From: Maricaulis sp017643475
GTDB lineage: Bacteria; Pseudomonadota; Alphaproteobacteria; Caulobacterales; Maricaulaceae
NCBI RefSeq assembly: GCF_047123815.1
Contig: NZ_CP138920.1
Location: 3,162,001 to 3,226,000, forward strand
Length of the DNA: 64,000 bases
Direction of reading: 5' to 3'
The position numbers were made by a program, and so were the translations under genes. How positions within the stretch are numbered: the first letter of the stretch is position 1; every line of letters starts with the position of its first letter. This document shows, piece after piece, positions 1 to 8,512 of this stretch. The notes under the pieces are model-generated. The model saw only the letters and a program-made list of their open reading frames with translations. It was not told the origin of the DNA and did no database searches.

Positions 1-764
1 CGATCCGCCAGACCACCGGGAAAGCAGAGCAGGGCTTCGGCAGGCGTGTCAGTGCCCTCGACGAGTTCCGGTGCACAGCGCCACTGGATCTTTACGCCGC
101 GGCGCAAAAACGCCTTGGCACGGGCCATGGCATAGACGCGCGATGGCTTGATCTTGAGCTTGTCGCCAAAGATCTCGGTGTCCGGCATGAAGCGGATCTT
201 GGTACCGCGGCGGTTCGGTGCAGAGCCGACCTTTTCCAGCGGGCCTTGCGGCAGGCCGCGACTATAGGTCTGACGCCACAAGGTTTTTTCACGCGCGACT
301 TCGACCTCGACGGTCTGCGACAGGGCATTCACGACAGAAATACCCACGCCATGCAGGCCACCGGATGTCTTGTAGGCCTTGTCCGAGAACTTGCCGCCGG
401 CGTGCAGGACAGTCATCACAACCTCCAAGGCGGACTTGTTCTCGTATTTCGGGTGCGGGTCGACGGGGATGCCCCGGCCATTATCGGTGACGGTAATATA
501 GCCTTCAGCGTCAATGGCGACCTCGATCCGGTCCGCCCATCCTGCTACAGCCTCGTCCATCGAGTTGTCGAGGATTTCCGCGAACAGATGGTGATAGGCG
601 CGTTCATCCGTACCGCCGATATACATGCCCGGGCGCCGTCTGACGGCTTCAAGGCCTTCCAGGACCTCGATATGGGCAGCGGAATATCCCGGAGCCGGAG
701 CGGACTCGGGTTGCGGGGCGGGCGATGAACCAAACAGATCGGTCTGAGAATTTGACGTCGACAT
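1..764 (-). CDS. parE: DNA topoisomerase IV subunit B (5' part)
   Basis: Reading leftward from the ATG at 764, the frame stays open to the window edge, so about 254 N-terminal residues are present. The product begins MSTSNSQTDLFG and then shows the GHKL ATPase fold of type IIA topoisomerases: EILDNSMDEA (metal/ATP-binding Asn), DNGRGIP and GGLHGVGIS. The spacing and the HHLFAEILDNSMDEAVAG form favour ParE over GyrB. With ParC it would decatenate replicated chromosomes using ATP. The gyrase/transducer, TOPRIM and C-terminal parts lie outside the window. ParE versus GyrB rests on recalled motif flavour, not on the C-terminus. Confidence 0.9.
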   Translation of the reverse strand, partial: MSTSNSQTDLFGSSPAPQPESAPAPGYSAAHIEVLEGLEAVRRRPGMYIGGTDERAYHHLFAEILDNSMDEAVAGWADRIEVAIDAEGYITVTDNGRGIPVDPHPKYENKSALEVVMTVLHAGGKFSDKAYKTSGGLHGVGISVVNALSQTVEVEVAREKTLWRQTYSRGLPQGPLEKVGSAPNRRGTKIRFMPDTEIFGDKLKIKPSRVYAMARAKAFLRRGVKIQWRCAPELVEGTDTPAEALLCFPGGLAD

Positions 765-802
765 GTGCCCAGATTGCACGAGTCGCGCGCCAAAGGGCAA
801 TT

Positions 803-1405
803 TCAAAACAGTCCGAAACGCCGTGACAGCCGTCTTTCGCAGCGGGAAATCTGGTTTTCGTAACGTTGGGCGTCGGCCGCGACCTGATCCGCAGCGCGCA
901 TCAGCCAGTCGTGGCGACGATAAGTGCCGCGATTATAGCCACCATGTCCCTCGTGATAGGACAGATAGAGCTCCCGGGCCTGATAGGGCTGGATGCCGGA
1001 AAGCTGACGGCTTTTCGCGGAATACCAGCCAACAAAATCCACGGCATCGGAGAAGTCATCGCGGTCCGCACCGCGCCGGCCGGTGTCGCGGCGGTACCAA
1101 TCCCAGGTGTCATCAAGTGCCTGTGCATACCCATAGGCTGATGAGGGCCTCCGCCCGGGGATAATGCCGAGCAGACGGTTGCGCGCCGGTCTTGCGTGGG
1201 CGTTGAAACTGGACTCGCGTTTCAGAATGGCCAGCTGGACGCCGGGCGGGGTGCCCCAACGCTCTTCGGTGCGCTGCAAGGCACGCCACCAGGAGCGATT
1301 GTCCTCAAGGATCAGACAGGCGTCATTGACCTGGTCCGGTGGTGCGTGACCACAGGCGGAAAGGGCAGTCAGTGCCAGAAACGAAACGAGGCTTGCGCGG
1401 ATCAT
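803..1405 (-). CDS. Lytic-transglycosylase-like (SLT domain) lipoprotein
   Basis: A 200-residue protein with a lipoprotein signal: MIRASLVSFLALTALSAC, lipobox L-S-A-C with Cys18 as the lipidated residue. The mature part has the SLT/lysozyme-like arrangement: LAILKRESSFNAHA, where the Glu is the expected catalytic acid, then SSAYGYAQALDDTWDWYR and YHEGHGGYNRGTY, a form of the usual NAGxG region. It would cleave peptidoglycan glycan strands from an envelope anchor. The signal peptide fixes the ATG at 1403-1405. That ATG lies in the loop of a perfect 15-bp hairpin, listed separately. It is transcribed in the same direction as the upstream autotransporter gene, whose stop is 50 bp away. Confidence 0.8.
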   Translation of the reverse strand: MIRASLVSFLALTALSACGHAPPDQVNDACLILEDNRSWWRALQRTEERWGTPPGVQLAILKRESSFNAHARPARNRLLGIIPGRRPSSAYGYAQALDDTWDWYRRDTGRRGADRDDFSDAVDFVGWYSAKSRQLSGIQPYQARELYLSYHEGHGGYNRGTYRRHDWLMRAADQVAADAQRYENQISRCERRLSRRFGLF

Positions 1406-1420
1406 CGCGCAAGCCTCGTT
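1385..1420 (-). promoter_or_regulatory. Perfect 15-bp hairpin enclosing a start codon
   Basis: On the minus strand the arms AACGAGGCTTGCGCG (1420-1406) and CGCGCAAGCCTCGTT (1399-1385) pair perfectly around the six-base loop ATGATC. The loop holds the start codon (1405-1403) of the SLT-like lipoprotein, and the only purine-rich ribosome-binding candidate (GAGG) lies inside the stem. It is also 36 bp beyond the autotransporter stop and so could serve as a 3' end for that transcript, although no U-run follows. Translational occlusion is inferred from geometry only. Confidence 0.6.
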
Positions 1421-1455
1421 GAAGCGGGTTAACCGTAAGTTGCCCTGGTGTCGAT

Positions 1456-4400
1456 TTAGAAGACCAGGCGGATCACGAAACGTGCCGTGTGACGGATGAA
1501 GTCGTCGCGGACATCAGCATCATAGTCGAGCGAGAAGGTGGAGTAATCCGAACCTGCCGCGATGCCGAAGCCGAAGATGAAGCCACTGCCTGGCATCTGC
1601 TGAGACCGCAGGGTGAAGCGATCACTATAGGTCGGCGTACCCGAGCAATCAGAGACACAGAGCGCAGCGAAGGTGTCCGTGTTGGAACTGTCCAACTCAC
1701 TGCGATATCCCAGACGCAGGGTCGGTGACCACCAGTTGTCATCACCCTCGAAGCGCGCGCCCATCGAGAGCAGGGCAGTACCTGTAAAGCTCGTGGAATC
1801 ACGGTCTCCGACCATCAGGTCGATACCGGCACCGCCGCCGCTCTCATTGTAGGAGTTCTCGGTCAGGCTGAGATAGTCGATCGAGGCTGACGGACGGAAG
1901 AAATAGCGCCCGAACTGGACGTCGTATCCGATGCGGGCCGAACCGGTGAGGTGATAACCATCCCATTCTGCGATTGGTTCAGCGGAGAAGCTGCCGATAA
2001 CGACCTGCCGGTTGTGCTCGAACTTGTCGATACCGCCACCGGCGTAGATGTCGATGTAGACATCACCAGTCTGGGCCGCGGCATAGACACCAATCTGGCT
2101 GGTGATGGCAGACATCGGATTGTCAAAACCCTCAACCTCTTCCACCTCACTGGCGGCACCCACAGCGTTGATACCCACCGCGTAGAAGGGGCCGAACGGC
2201 CGGTCAAAGCCTATGGCCATACCAAGACCGTGACCGCGATAGCCAGGTCCGAACGCCGTGCCCGCACGATCCGCGAAATAGCCGAATTCCTGCAGCCAGA
2301 GGCCGCCGGTGTTGTCCGGGCTGCGGCGTGCAGCTTCGAGGCGTGTTGCCAGCGCACCGAGCGAGCTGTCATTCGCCGCCATCGCAAACTGGATTGCGCT
2401 CGACGCATATTCCGGCAGCAGCTGGTTATAGGCCTGATAGAATTCGGCTTCGGTGATCAGTGAAGCAATTGCCGCACCCAACTCGTCATTGGCCTGCCAG
2501 CCAGCGAAAGCTGCGCCATAGGCCGCAGCCTGGTTGTCATTCATGCCCAGCTCTTCCGCCGATTTGCGGCGCAGGGACAGGATGATGGCGTTGGAATTGT
2601 TTTCGTCCAGAGCCAGTGTGGTGTCGTAGAGGAACGGGTTTGGTGCATCGGCGAGTGTCGCGATGCCTTCGTCAATGTCCAGATTTGCTGCCGAAAGGAC
2701 GACATAGTCACCGGATTCTCCGATCAGGTTGGAGAGGGTGATGGACAGGCGGGATCCCGCCTCGAAATTCACATCGCCGGAGGCTGTGATGGTGCGCGGG
2801 GCTGCGGCGTCAGCGTCGATCTCGAAACGCAGCAAAGCGCCATCGCCGAAGCGCGCGTCGCCAATCTGAAGCTCGCCAGCCTGGGTCAGCTCAAGGCTGG
2901 CCCACTGCATGTCGATGTCCAGCGTGCCGTCCGCGTCCGTAACTGCACCTACAAAGCTCGGCAGAGCGTCGTACAATTCATCGGTGGAGAGGGCATCAAT
3001 CCGACCAGCGGTAACAAGATTAGTGATCTCGTCGCGGACGTCAGAACCGTCGAGCACAAACATGTCGCTGCCATCGCCAAAGGCGATCATGCCGCGTACA
3101 TCGCCAGCATCAATGCGGATGACATCATCGCCCGAGCCCAGCAGGATATCGCCCGTGGTGGCAATGATGGCCTGGGTAACGAGAATAGCGTTCAGTGACT
3201 CATCTGCATCGGTGTCCGGGTCGTCCTCGACAACGTCGCGGACCCAGAACTGATGATAGGTCACCCCGGTGGTGTTGTTGGACACATCGATGGCAACAAC
3301 GTCGTAATTGTTCACGTCATCCGGAGAGACCAGGTCGCCATTATCGTCAAAATAGGATGATGGTGCCGTGCGCGCCGACTGGATCGTGCCACTGTTGGTG
3401 ATGTTCGTCAGCGTACCCGAGCGGTCAACGACAGCAAAGGCGCTGCCGCCTCCGATACCGGATGACAGGATGTTACCGGAGTTCACCAGCGCGTTCATCA
3501 CAGCGTCGCTGTGGATGTAAATCGCGTAGGAATCAGCGAAAGCGGTGCCCTGAGCCACGGTTGTAGCCTGGCCGCTGATATTGCCGCTGTTGGAAAAGAC
3601 CGGAATGAGCGCGCCGGACGTGATGTCATAGGCGTAGGCAGACGCGCCAACGGTGTTGGAATGTGCCGCGGCTGTGACGGTGCCGGTGTTGGACATGCCA
3701 TGGGTCAGTGTAGCGGTGTGGAAGCCACCAGCACCATTATCCGTACCGCCGACCCGCACACCGAATGCGTCCATGTCATCGAGCTCGCCGCGCGAGGTAA
3801 TCGCGCCGCGATTGACGAAGGAGAAACCGAGAGGAATAGCGGCAACGCTCTCGTCTGTGTCGGTCGTGTCCGGATCGTCGGGAATTGCCGGCTGCTGCGA
3901 TTCGCCAATGACGATGTCACCGCTAGTTGCCGAGATCTGGACAGCAGGCGCACTGCCGCGGATGGAGATTGCGCTGGCACTGGTCGTGGAATTGTCGTCA
4001 GTCGGAGCATCAAAGAGAATGCCGCCGCTGACGCTCGCTTCTACCAGAATAGTCGCTCCGGATTGCGCGGTGTCCTCACCGGGATTGTCGTCGTTCGAAA
4101 TATTGGTGAGCTGGGTATCCGTGACCGGGCGTCCGGCGAACCGGAAACCGGTCGTGCTGGATGTGCCGTTGAAGTAGAAACCGCCCGTGATATCGCCGCC
4201 GATCCGGATGGCCGTTGAGCCCTCGCCGGACGTTGCGACGTTGCCGCTGACATTGAAATCGCCGGTTAAAGCCGCTGCAATGTCGACACCGTATGAATTG
4301 TGGCCGACTGTTCCGATACTGCCGGCAATATCGATATTGCCCGTCATTTCGGTGAGAGTGCGCAGGCCGGCCGATTCATTTCCGCGAACAGAGATGGTCC

Positions 4401-4869
4401 CGCCCGTTTCAAGGAAAACGTCGCCGACATAGGCACCGGTACCGTCTACCAGGACACCGACACGATGACTGCCCGCGCCGATATCTCCGTCGACATCGCC
4501 GTCATTGTCGTCATCGCCGGGCAGGTTTTCCGCTGTGACGGTAATGTCGCCACCGATGCGCAGATCTCCCGAGACACCGCCGAGCAGATTGACGCCCACT
4601 CCGCCATCATCATCTGACGTCACGGTGACATCGCCGTCGATGGTCACATCATTGTCGCTGTCCATCGTGACAGCCGGAGTCGCCGGAGAAGTCAGCGTTA
4701 CGCGACCGGTGTTTGAGATGACAATGCTGTCAGCACCACCACCTGAGCCAGCCGTCGACGTCGCGATCGGAGTCGTACGTTCGTCTGAGACGGTCGTCTG
4801 GGCGAACGCTGCGGGAGCGCAAACTGTTAGCGTGGCAAGGGCGCTTGCAAACATAAAACGGCGACGCAT
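1456..4869 (-). CDS. Autotransporter-domain outer-membrane protein
   Basis: A 1137-residue type Va-like protein. The ATG at 4869 is chosen because TAGGAG lies 5 bases upstream and the signal peptide MRRRFMFASALATLTVCA...AFA starts there; the open frame extends further upstream to 4953. The passenger (about residues 25-820) is an acidic Thr/Asn/Gly-rich beta-helix-like region with repeated motifs such as NSGTV, NSGNI and NRGAI, typical of beta-roll passengers. The last ~280 residues form the translocator beta-barrel (from about WLQEFGYFADRAG) and end in RFVIRLVF, with the terminal aromatic residue required by the BAM machinery. The role of the passenger (adhesion, biofilm) cannot be read from sequence. 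Confidence 0.85.
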   Translation of the reverse strand: MRRRFMFASALATLTVCAPAAFAQTTVSDERTTPIATSTAGSGGGADSIVISNTGRVTLTSPATPAVTMDSDNDVTIDGDVTVTSDDDGGVGVNLLGGVSGDLRIGGDITVTAENLPGDDDNDGDVDGDIGAGSHRVGVLVDGTGAYVGDVFLETGGTISVRGNESAGLRTLTEMTGNIDIAGSIGTVGHNSYGVDIAAALTGDFNVSGNVATSGEGSTAIRIGGDITGGFYFNGTSSTTGFRFAGRPVTDTQLTNISNDDNPGEDTAQSGATILVEASVSGGILFDAPTDDNSTTSASAISIRGSAPAVQISATSGDIVIGESQQPAIPDDPDTTDTDESVAAIPLGFSFVNRGAITSRGELDDMDAFGVRVGGTDNGAGGFHTATLTHGMSNTGTVTAAAHSNTVGASAYAYDITSGALIPVFSNSGNISGQATTVAQGTAFADSYAIYIHSDAVMNALVNSGNILSSGIGGGSAFAVVDRSGTLTNITNSGTIQSARTAPSSYFDDNGDLVSPDDVNNYDVVAIDVSNNTTGVTYHQFWVRDVVEDDPDTDADESLNAILVTQAIIATTGDILLGSGDDVIRIDAGDVRGMIAFGDGSDMFVLDGSDVRDEITNLVTAGRIDALSTDELYDALPSFVGAVTDADGTLDIDMQWASLELTQAGELQIGDARFGDGALLRFEIDADAAAPRTITASGDVNFEAGSRLSITLSNLIGESGDYVVLSAANLDIDEGIATLADAPNPFLYDTTLALDENNSNAIILSLRRKSAEELGMNDNQAAAYGAAFAGWQANDELGAAIASLITEAEFYQAYNQLLPEYASSAIQFAMAANDSSLGALATRLEAARRSPDNTGGLWLQEFGYFADRAGTAFGPGYRGHGLGMAIGFDRPFGPFYAVGINAVGAASEVEEVEGFDNPMSAITSQIGVYAAAQTGDVYIDIYAGGGIDKFEHNRQVVIGSFSAEPIAEWDGYHLTGSARIGYDVQFGRYFFRPSASIDYLSLTENSYNESGGGAGIDLMVGDRDSTSFTGTALLSMGARFEGDDNWWSPTLRLGYRSELDSSNTDTFAALCVSDCSGTPTYSDRFTLRSQQMPGSGFIFGFGIAAGSDYSTFSLDYDADVRDDFIRHTARFVIRLVF

Positions 4870-4967
4870 ACCGACTCCTAGAAGAACGACCCATGGCGGG
4901 AATAAGTTAACTCGGGTGGATTTGTAGCGAATGGAATAGCGCTCGTCGACCATTCATGTGTGTCGAA

Positions 4968-5000
4968 ACAAAAAAGCGGCCGGGCTTGGGCCCGACCGCT
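4968..5000 (-). terminator. Rho-independent terminator of glnA
   Basis: In minus orientation AGCGGTCGGGC, loop, GCCCGGCCGCT is followed by a run of seven T (4974-4968). It begins 28 bases beyond the glnA stop and separates the glnBA unit from the autotransporter gene. Confidence 0.85.
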
Positions 5001-5027
5001 TCTTCAATCTTCGTGCGGATCGCCGGA

Positions 5028-6431
5028 TCAGCAGGAATAATACATGTCGAATTCGACCGGGTGCGGGTGCATCTCGAAGCGTTCGACTTCTTCCATCTTG
5101 AGATCGATATAGGCGTCGATCTGGTCGTCATCCATGACACCGCCCTTCTTGAGGAAGTCGCGATCGGCGTCGAGTGATTCCAGAGCCTCACGCAGCGAGC
5201 GGCAGACCGTTGGGATGTCCTTGAGCTCTTCCGGCGGCAGGTCGTAGAGGTCCTTGTCCATCGGATCGCCCGGATCGATACGATTCTCGATGCCGTCGAG
5301 ACCGGCCATCAAGAGCGAGGTGAAGGTCAGATACGGGTTGCCGGCGGGGTCCGGGAAACGCGTCTCCAGGCGCTTGCCGTTCGGCGAGCTGACATACGGG
5401 ATACGGATGGACGCAGAACGGTTGCGGGCGGAATAGGCCAGCAGGACCGGTGCCTCGAAGCCCGGGACCAGGCGCTTGTAGGAATTGGTCGAAGCGTTGG
5501 CGAAAGCATTGATCGCGCGGGCGTGTTTGATGATGCCACCGATATAGTAGAGGCAGTTGTCAGACAGGTCAGCATACCGGTCGCCGGCGAAGAGCGGCTT
5601 GCCGTCCTTCCAGATGGACTGGTGCACGTGCATGCCGGTGCCATTGTCGTTCCAGACCGGCTTGGGCATGAAGGTGGCCGTCTTGCCATAGGCATGGGCA
5701 ACCATGTGGACCGTGTACTTATAGAGCTGCATGCGGTCGGCCATCGTGGTGAGGGTCGAGAACTTCATGCCGAGCTCGTGCTGCGCCGGAGCCACCTCGT
5801 GGTGATGCTTTTCCGGCTCGAGGCCCAGCTCAGTCATCACTTCGAGCATCTCGGTGCGCATGTCCTGGCCGCTGTCGACCGGATTGACCGGGAAATAGCC
5901 GCCCTTTGGACCCGGGCGGTGGCCCATATTGCCGCCCTCATACTTGCGGTTGGAGTTGTAGGGGCCTTCCTCGCTGTCGAGCTTGTAGGAGGTGTGGTGC
6001 TGTTCGGTGGAGATGCGAACATCGTCAAAAACGAAAAATTCCGCTTCCGGGCCGAGATAGGCCGCGTCGCCAATGCCGGAGGACTTCAGGAAAGCCTCGG
6101 CTTTCTTGGCGGTCGTGCGCGGGTCGCGATTATAGCTTTCGCCCGAACCCGGCTCGAGAATGTCACAGAACATGACCATCGTCGGCTGCTGGTAGAACGG
6201 GTCGATCGTCGTGTAGGAGGTGTCCGGTTTGAGCACCATGTCGGACTCATTGATCGCTTTCCAGCCACCGATGGAGGAACCGTCAAACATGATGCCGTCT
6301 TCGAAGAAGTCCTCGTCAACCTGGGACTTGTCGAAGGTCACGTGCTGCAGCTTGCCGCGCGGATCGGTGAAACGGAGGTCAACATAGTTGATCTCCTCGT
6401 CATGCAGTTTCTTGATGATGGCCTCGGACAT
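5028..6431 (-). CDS. glnA: Glutamine synthetase, type I
   Basis: A 467-residue enzyme making glutamine from glutamate, ammonia and ATP in the cytoplasm. Visible family landmarks are MFDGSSIGGWKAINESDM, GPEAEFFVFDD, HHHEVAPAQHE (metal ligands), NDNGTGMHVHQS (ATP/ammonium site) and GFEAPVLLAYSARNRSASIR. The adenylylation loop DKDLYDLPPEE is present with its Tyr near residue 396, so GlnE-type covalent control is expected. Full length for the dodecameric GSI-beta class. It lies 33 bp downstream of glnB on the same strand, the usual alphaproteobacterial glnBA arrangement, and ends at a strong terminator. Confidence 0.98.
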   Translation of the reverse strand: MSEAIIKKLHDEEINYVDLRFTDPRGKLQHVTFDKSQVDEDFFEDGIMFDGSSIGGWKAINESDMVLKPDTSYTTIDPFYQQPTMVMFCDILEPGSGESYNRDPRTTAKKAEAFLKSSGIGDAAYLGPEAEFFVFDDVRISTEQHHTSYKLDSEEGPYNSNRKYEGGNMGHRPGPKGGYFPVNPVDSGQDMRTEMLEVMTELGLEPEKHHHEVAPAQHELGMKFSTLTTMADRMQLYKYTVHMVAHAYGKTATFMPKPVWNDNGTGMHVHQSIWKDGKPLFAGDRYADLSDNCLYYIGGIIKHARAINAFANASTNSYKRLVPGFEAPVLLAYSARNRSASIRIPYVSSPNGKRLETRFPDPAGNPYLTFTSLLMAGLDGIENRIDPGDPMDKDLYDLPPEELKDIPTVCRSLREALESLDADRDFLKKGGVMDDDQIDAYIDLKMEEVERFEMHPHPVEFDMYYSC

Positions 6432-6464
6432 GAGCCGGTCTCCGTGGTTTGTCGGGTTTGAATG

Positions 6465-6803
6465 CTAGAGGGCGTCGCGACCGGTCTCACCGGTACGGAT
6501 GCGGATGACACTTTCGACGGGGCTGACAAAGATCTTGCCGTCGCCGATACGACCGGTCTGGGCCGCATTCTGGATGGCTTCGACGGCAGCGTCGACACGA
6601 TCCGCGGGCAGAACCAGTTCAATCTTGATCTTGGGAAGGAAGTCCACGACGTATTCAGCGCCGCGATAAAGTTCCGTATGACCTTTCTGGCGGCCGAATC
6701 CCTTGGCCTCGAGAACGGTCAGGCCTTGCACGCCGACTTCCTGAAGGGCTTCCTTCACATCGTCGAGCTTGAACGGTTTGATAATCGCTTCGATCTTTTT
6801 CAT
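6465..6803 (-). CDS. glnB: Nitrogen regulatory protein P-II
   Basis: A complete 112-residue PII trimer subunit. The N-terminus MKKIEAIIKPFKLDDVK, the T-loop with the uridylylation target Tyr51 (ELYRGAEY), and the B-loop TGRIGDGKIFV are all intact. It senses 2-oxoglutarate, ATP/ADP and, through GlnD, glutamine, and passes this to GlnE and NtrB. The ATG at 6803 has GGAG 7 bases upstream. Linkage to glnA points to GlnB rather than GlnK, which usually pairs with amtB. The short upstream region shows no clear -24/-12 sigma-54 promoter. Confidence 0.96.
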   Translation of the reverse strand: MKKIEAIIKPFKLDDVKEALQEVGVQGLTVLEAKGFGRQKGHTELYRGAEYVVDFLPKIKIELVLPADRVDAAVEAIQNAAQTGRIGDGKIFVSPVESVIRIRTGETGRDAL

Positions 6804-6930
6804 GACCGTCTCCTTGGACTTGAGCCGAACCTATCGGTGGCACCGGTCGAGACAAGCAGTCGGCAAGGTGTGATATGCGATGAACGGGAAACTGCTCGAT
6901 CATGAAGCAGTGCTGCTACGAATTGAAGCA

Positions 6931-8442
6931 ATGATGCAGAAGGCGATCCTGTCCACCGCGGATATCGGCCGCTGCGACTGCTATGCGATTGAACATGGCG
7001 TGGCGGGCACGGTTTTGATGGAGAATGCCGGTCGGGCAGTCGCAAAGGCGATCTGTCAGCGCTGGGCTCCGCGCCCGACCCTGATTCTGTGTGGCCCCGG
7101 GAATAACGGCGGCGATGGTTATGTCGTCGCGCGATACCTTCGGGACCAGGGCTGGCCGGTGACGCTCGCCAGCCTGGTCGAGCCGAAGGCGCTGAAAGAC
7201 GATGCGCTCTGGGCCTATCAGCAATGGAGCGGGGACACCCGGCTTGCATCCCGGGCTCGGACCGAGGATCAGGCCCTCATTGTAGACGCAATGTTCGGGG
7301 CCGGCTTGACGCGCCCACTTGATGGGCCGGCCGCGGATCTTGTGCGGGCGAGTAATACGGCTGACGCCATTCGCGTGGCCATTGACCTTCCTTCGGGGTT
7401 GTCCGGTGATATGAGTGCGTTGGAGGGGCCTGTTTTCCACGCGGATCTGAGTGTCACCTTTCACCGTTGCAAACCAGCCCATTTCCTGCAGCCTGGAGCT
7501 GATCTATGCGGCGAGGTGGTGCTCGCGGATATCGGTATCCCCAATGGCTGGCAGGCCGAGATAACGCCGGTCGCTTACTGGAATGTCTCCGAGACCTGGC
7601 GACAGCGTCTACCGTGCTCCGGGGCAGACACCCACAAACACCAGCGCGGTCGCCTCGCAGTTTTTTCCGGACCTGCTGGCTCTACAGGCGCCGCGCGCCT
7701 GGCCGCCATGGCTGGATTACGAACAGGGGCAGGCCTGGTCACAGTGGTTTCTCCGAAAAATGCCATGGCCGAAAACGCGGAGCATCTGACGGCGATCATG
7801 TTGCGCGAGGCGGAGGTTCAAGCAGGGGACGACCTGTCCGCATTACGAGCCACGTCTGCCGTGATGGGGCCGGCTTATGGGACCGGTCTGACGACACGTG
7901 ACCAGGTGCTGGCAGCACTGGGCGGTGACACCAAGATGGTGCTGGATGCGGATGCGTTGAGCAGTTTCGAGGGGCATAAGGATGCGTTGTTTGCAGCCCT
8001 GCGAGCGGAAGACGTTCTGACGCCGCACTTCGGCGAGTTTCGGCGCCTTTTCCCGGGGATCGCGCTCGGACCAGAGAACAAGATCGAAATCGTTCGCGAG
8101 GCGGCGGAGAAAGCGGGTTGTGTCGTCCTGCTCAAGGGTGCGGACACGGTTATCGCCGCGCCGGGGCAGACCCCGGTGGTGAACACCCATGCTTCCCCCG
8201 TGCTGGCAACGGCTGGCAGCGGGGATGTGCTGGCGGGATTGATCGCGGGATTGATTGCCCAGGGCGTTGACAGTTTTACAGCTGCGTGTGCTGGCGCCTG
8301 GATTCATGGCGATGCCGGATGGCGCTTCGGGCAAGGTCTGGTCGCGGAAGATTTGCCGGGCTCGGTTGCTGAGACGCTGCGCCGACTCGAAGCGTCTGCA
8401 CGGCGGGCCGAGGTTTATGAGCGCCTCGCAAATCGGGTGTGA
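6931..8442 (+). CDS. nnrD/nnrE: Bifunctional NAD(P)HX epimerase/dehydratase
   Basis: About 503 residues with two domains. The N-terminal YjeF_N epimerase (residues ~1-215) has TVLMENAGRAVA and LCGPGNNGGDGYVVARYL. The C-terminal ribokinase-like dehydratase (~220-503) has GSTGAARLAAMAGLRTGAG, LDADALSSF, LTPHFGEFRRLF and the end motif ATAGSGDVLAGLIAGLIAQG. Together they repair hydrated NAD(P)H, epimerising R-NADHX and dehydrating S-NADHX with ADP or ATP. The start is uncertain: the frame is open from an ATG at 6880, but the family N-terminus (xILSTADIGR) matches the paired ATGs at 6931/6934. Divergent from glnB. Confidence 0.92.
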   Translation: MMQKAILSTADIGRCDCYAIEHGVAGTVLMENAGRAVAKAICQRWAPRPTLILCGPGNNGGDGYVVARYLRDQGWPVTLASLVEPKALKDDALWAYQQWSGDTRLASRARTEDQALIVDAMFGAGLTRPLDGPAADLVRASNTADAIRVAIDLPSGLSGDMSALEGPVFHADLSVTFHRCKPAHFLQPGADLCGEVVLADIGIPNGWQAEITPVAYWNVSETWRQRLPCSGADTHKHQRGRLAVFSGPAGSTGAARLAAMAGLRTGAGLVTVVSPKNAMAENAEHLTAIMLREAEVQAGDDLSALRATSAVMGPAYGTGLTTRDQVLAALGGDTKMVLDADALSSFEGHKDALFAALRAEDVLTPHFGEFRRLFPGIALGPENKIEIVREAAEKAGCVVLLKGADTVIAAPGQTPVVNTHASPVLATAGSGDVLAGLIAGLIAQGVDSFTAACAGAWIHGDAGWRFGQGLVAEDLPGSVAETLRRLEASARRAEVYERLANRV

Positions 8443-8512
8443 ACAGAAGGGGACTTGGCGGAACCAGCGGAGCGGTTCATGTTTGCGGTCCCACCTTTGA
8501 TGCGAGACATGC

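Noticed and set aside
6804..6930. Possible NtrC site and sigma-54 promoter upstream of glnB
   Set aside because: CTGCT...AGCAG gives a loose dyad but no GG-N10-GC -24/-12 pair with it, so it was not listed.
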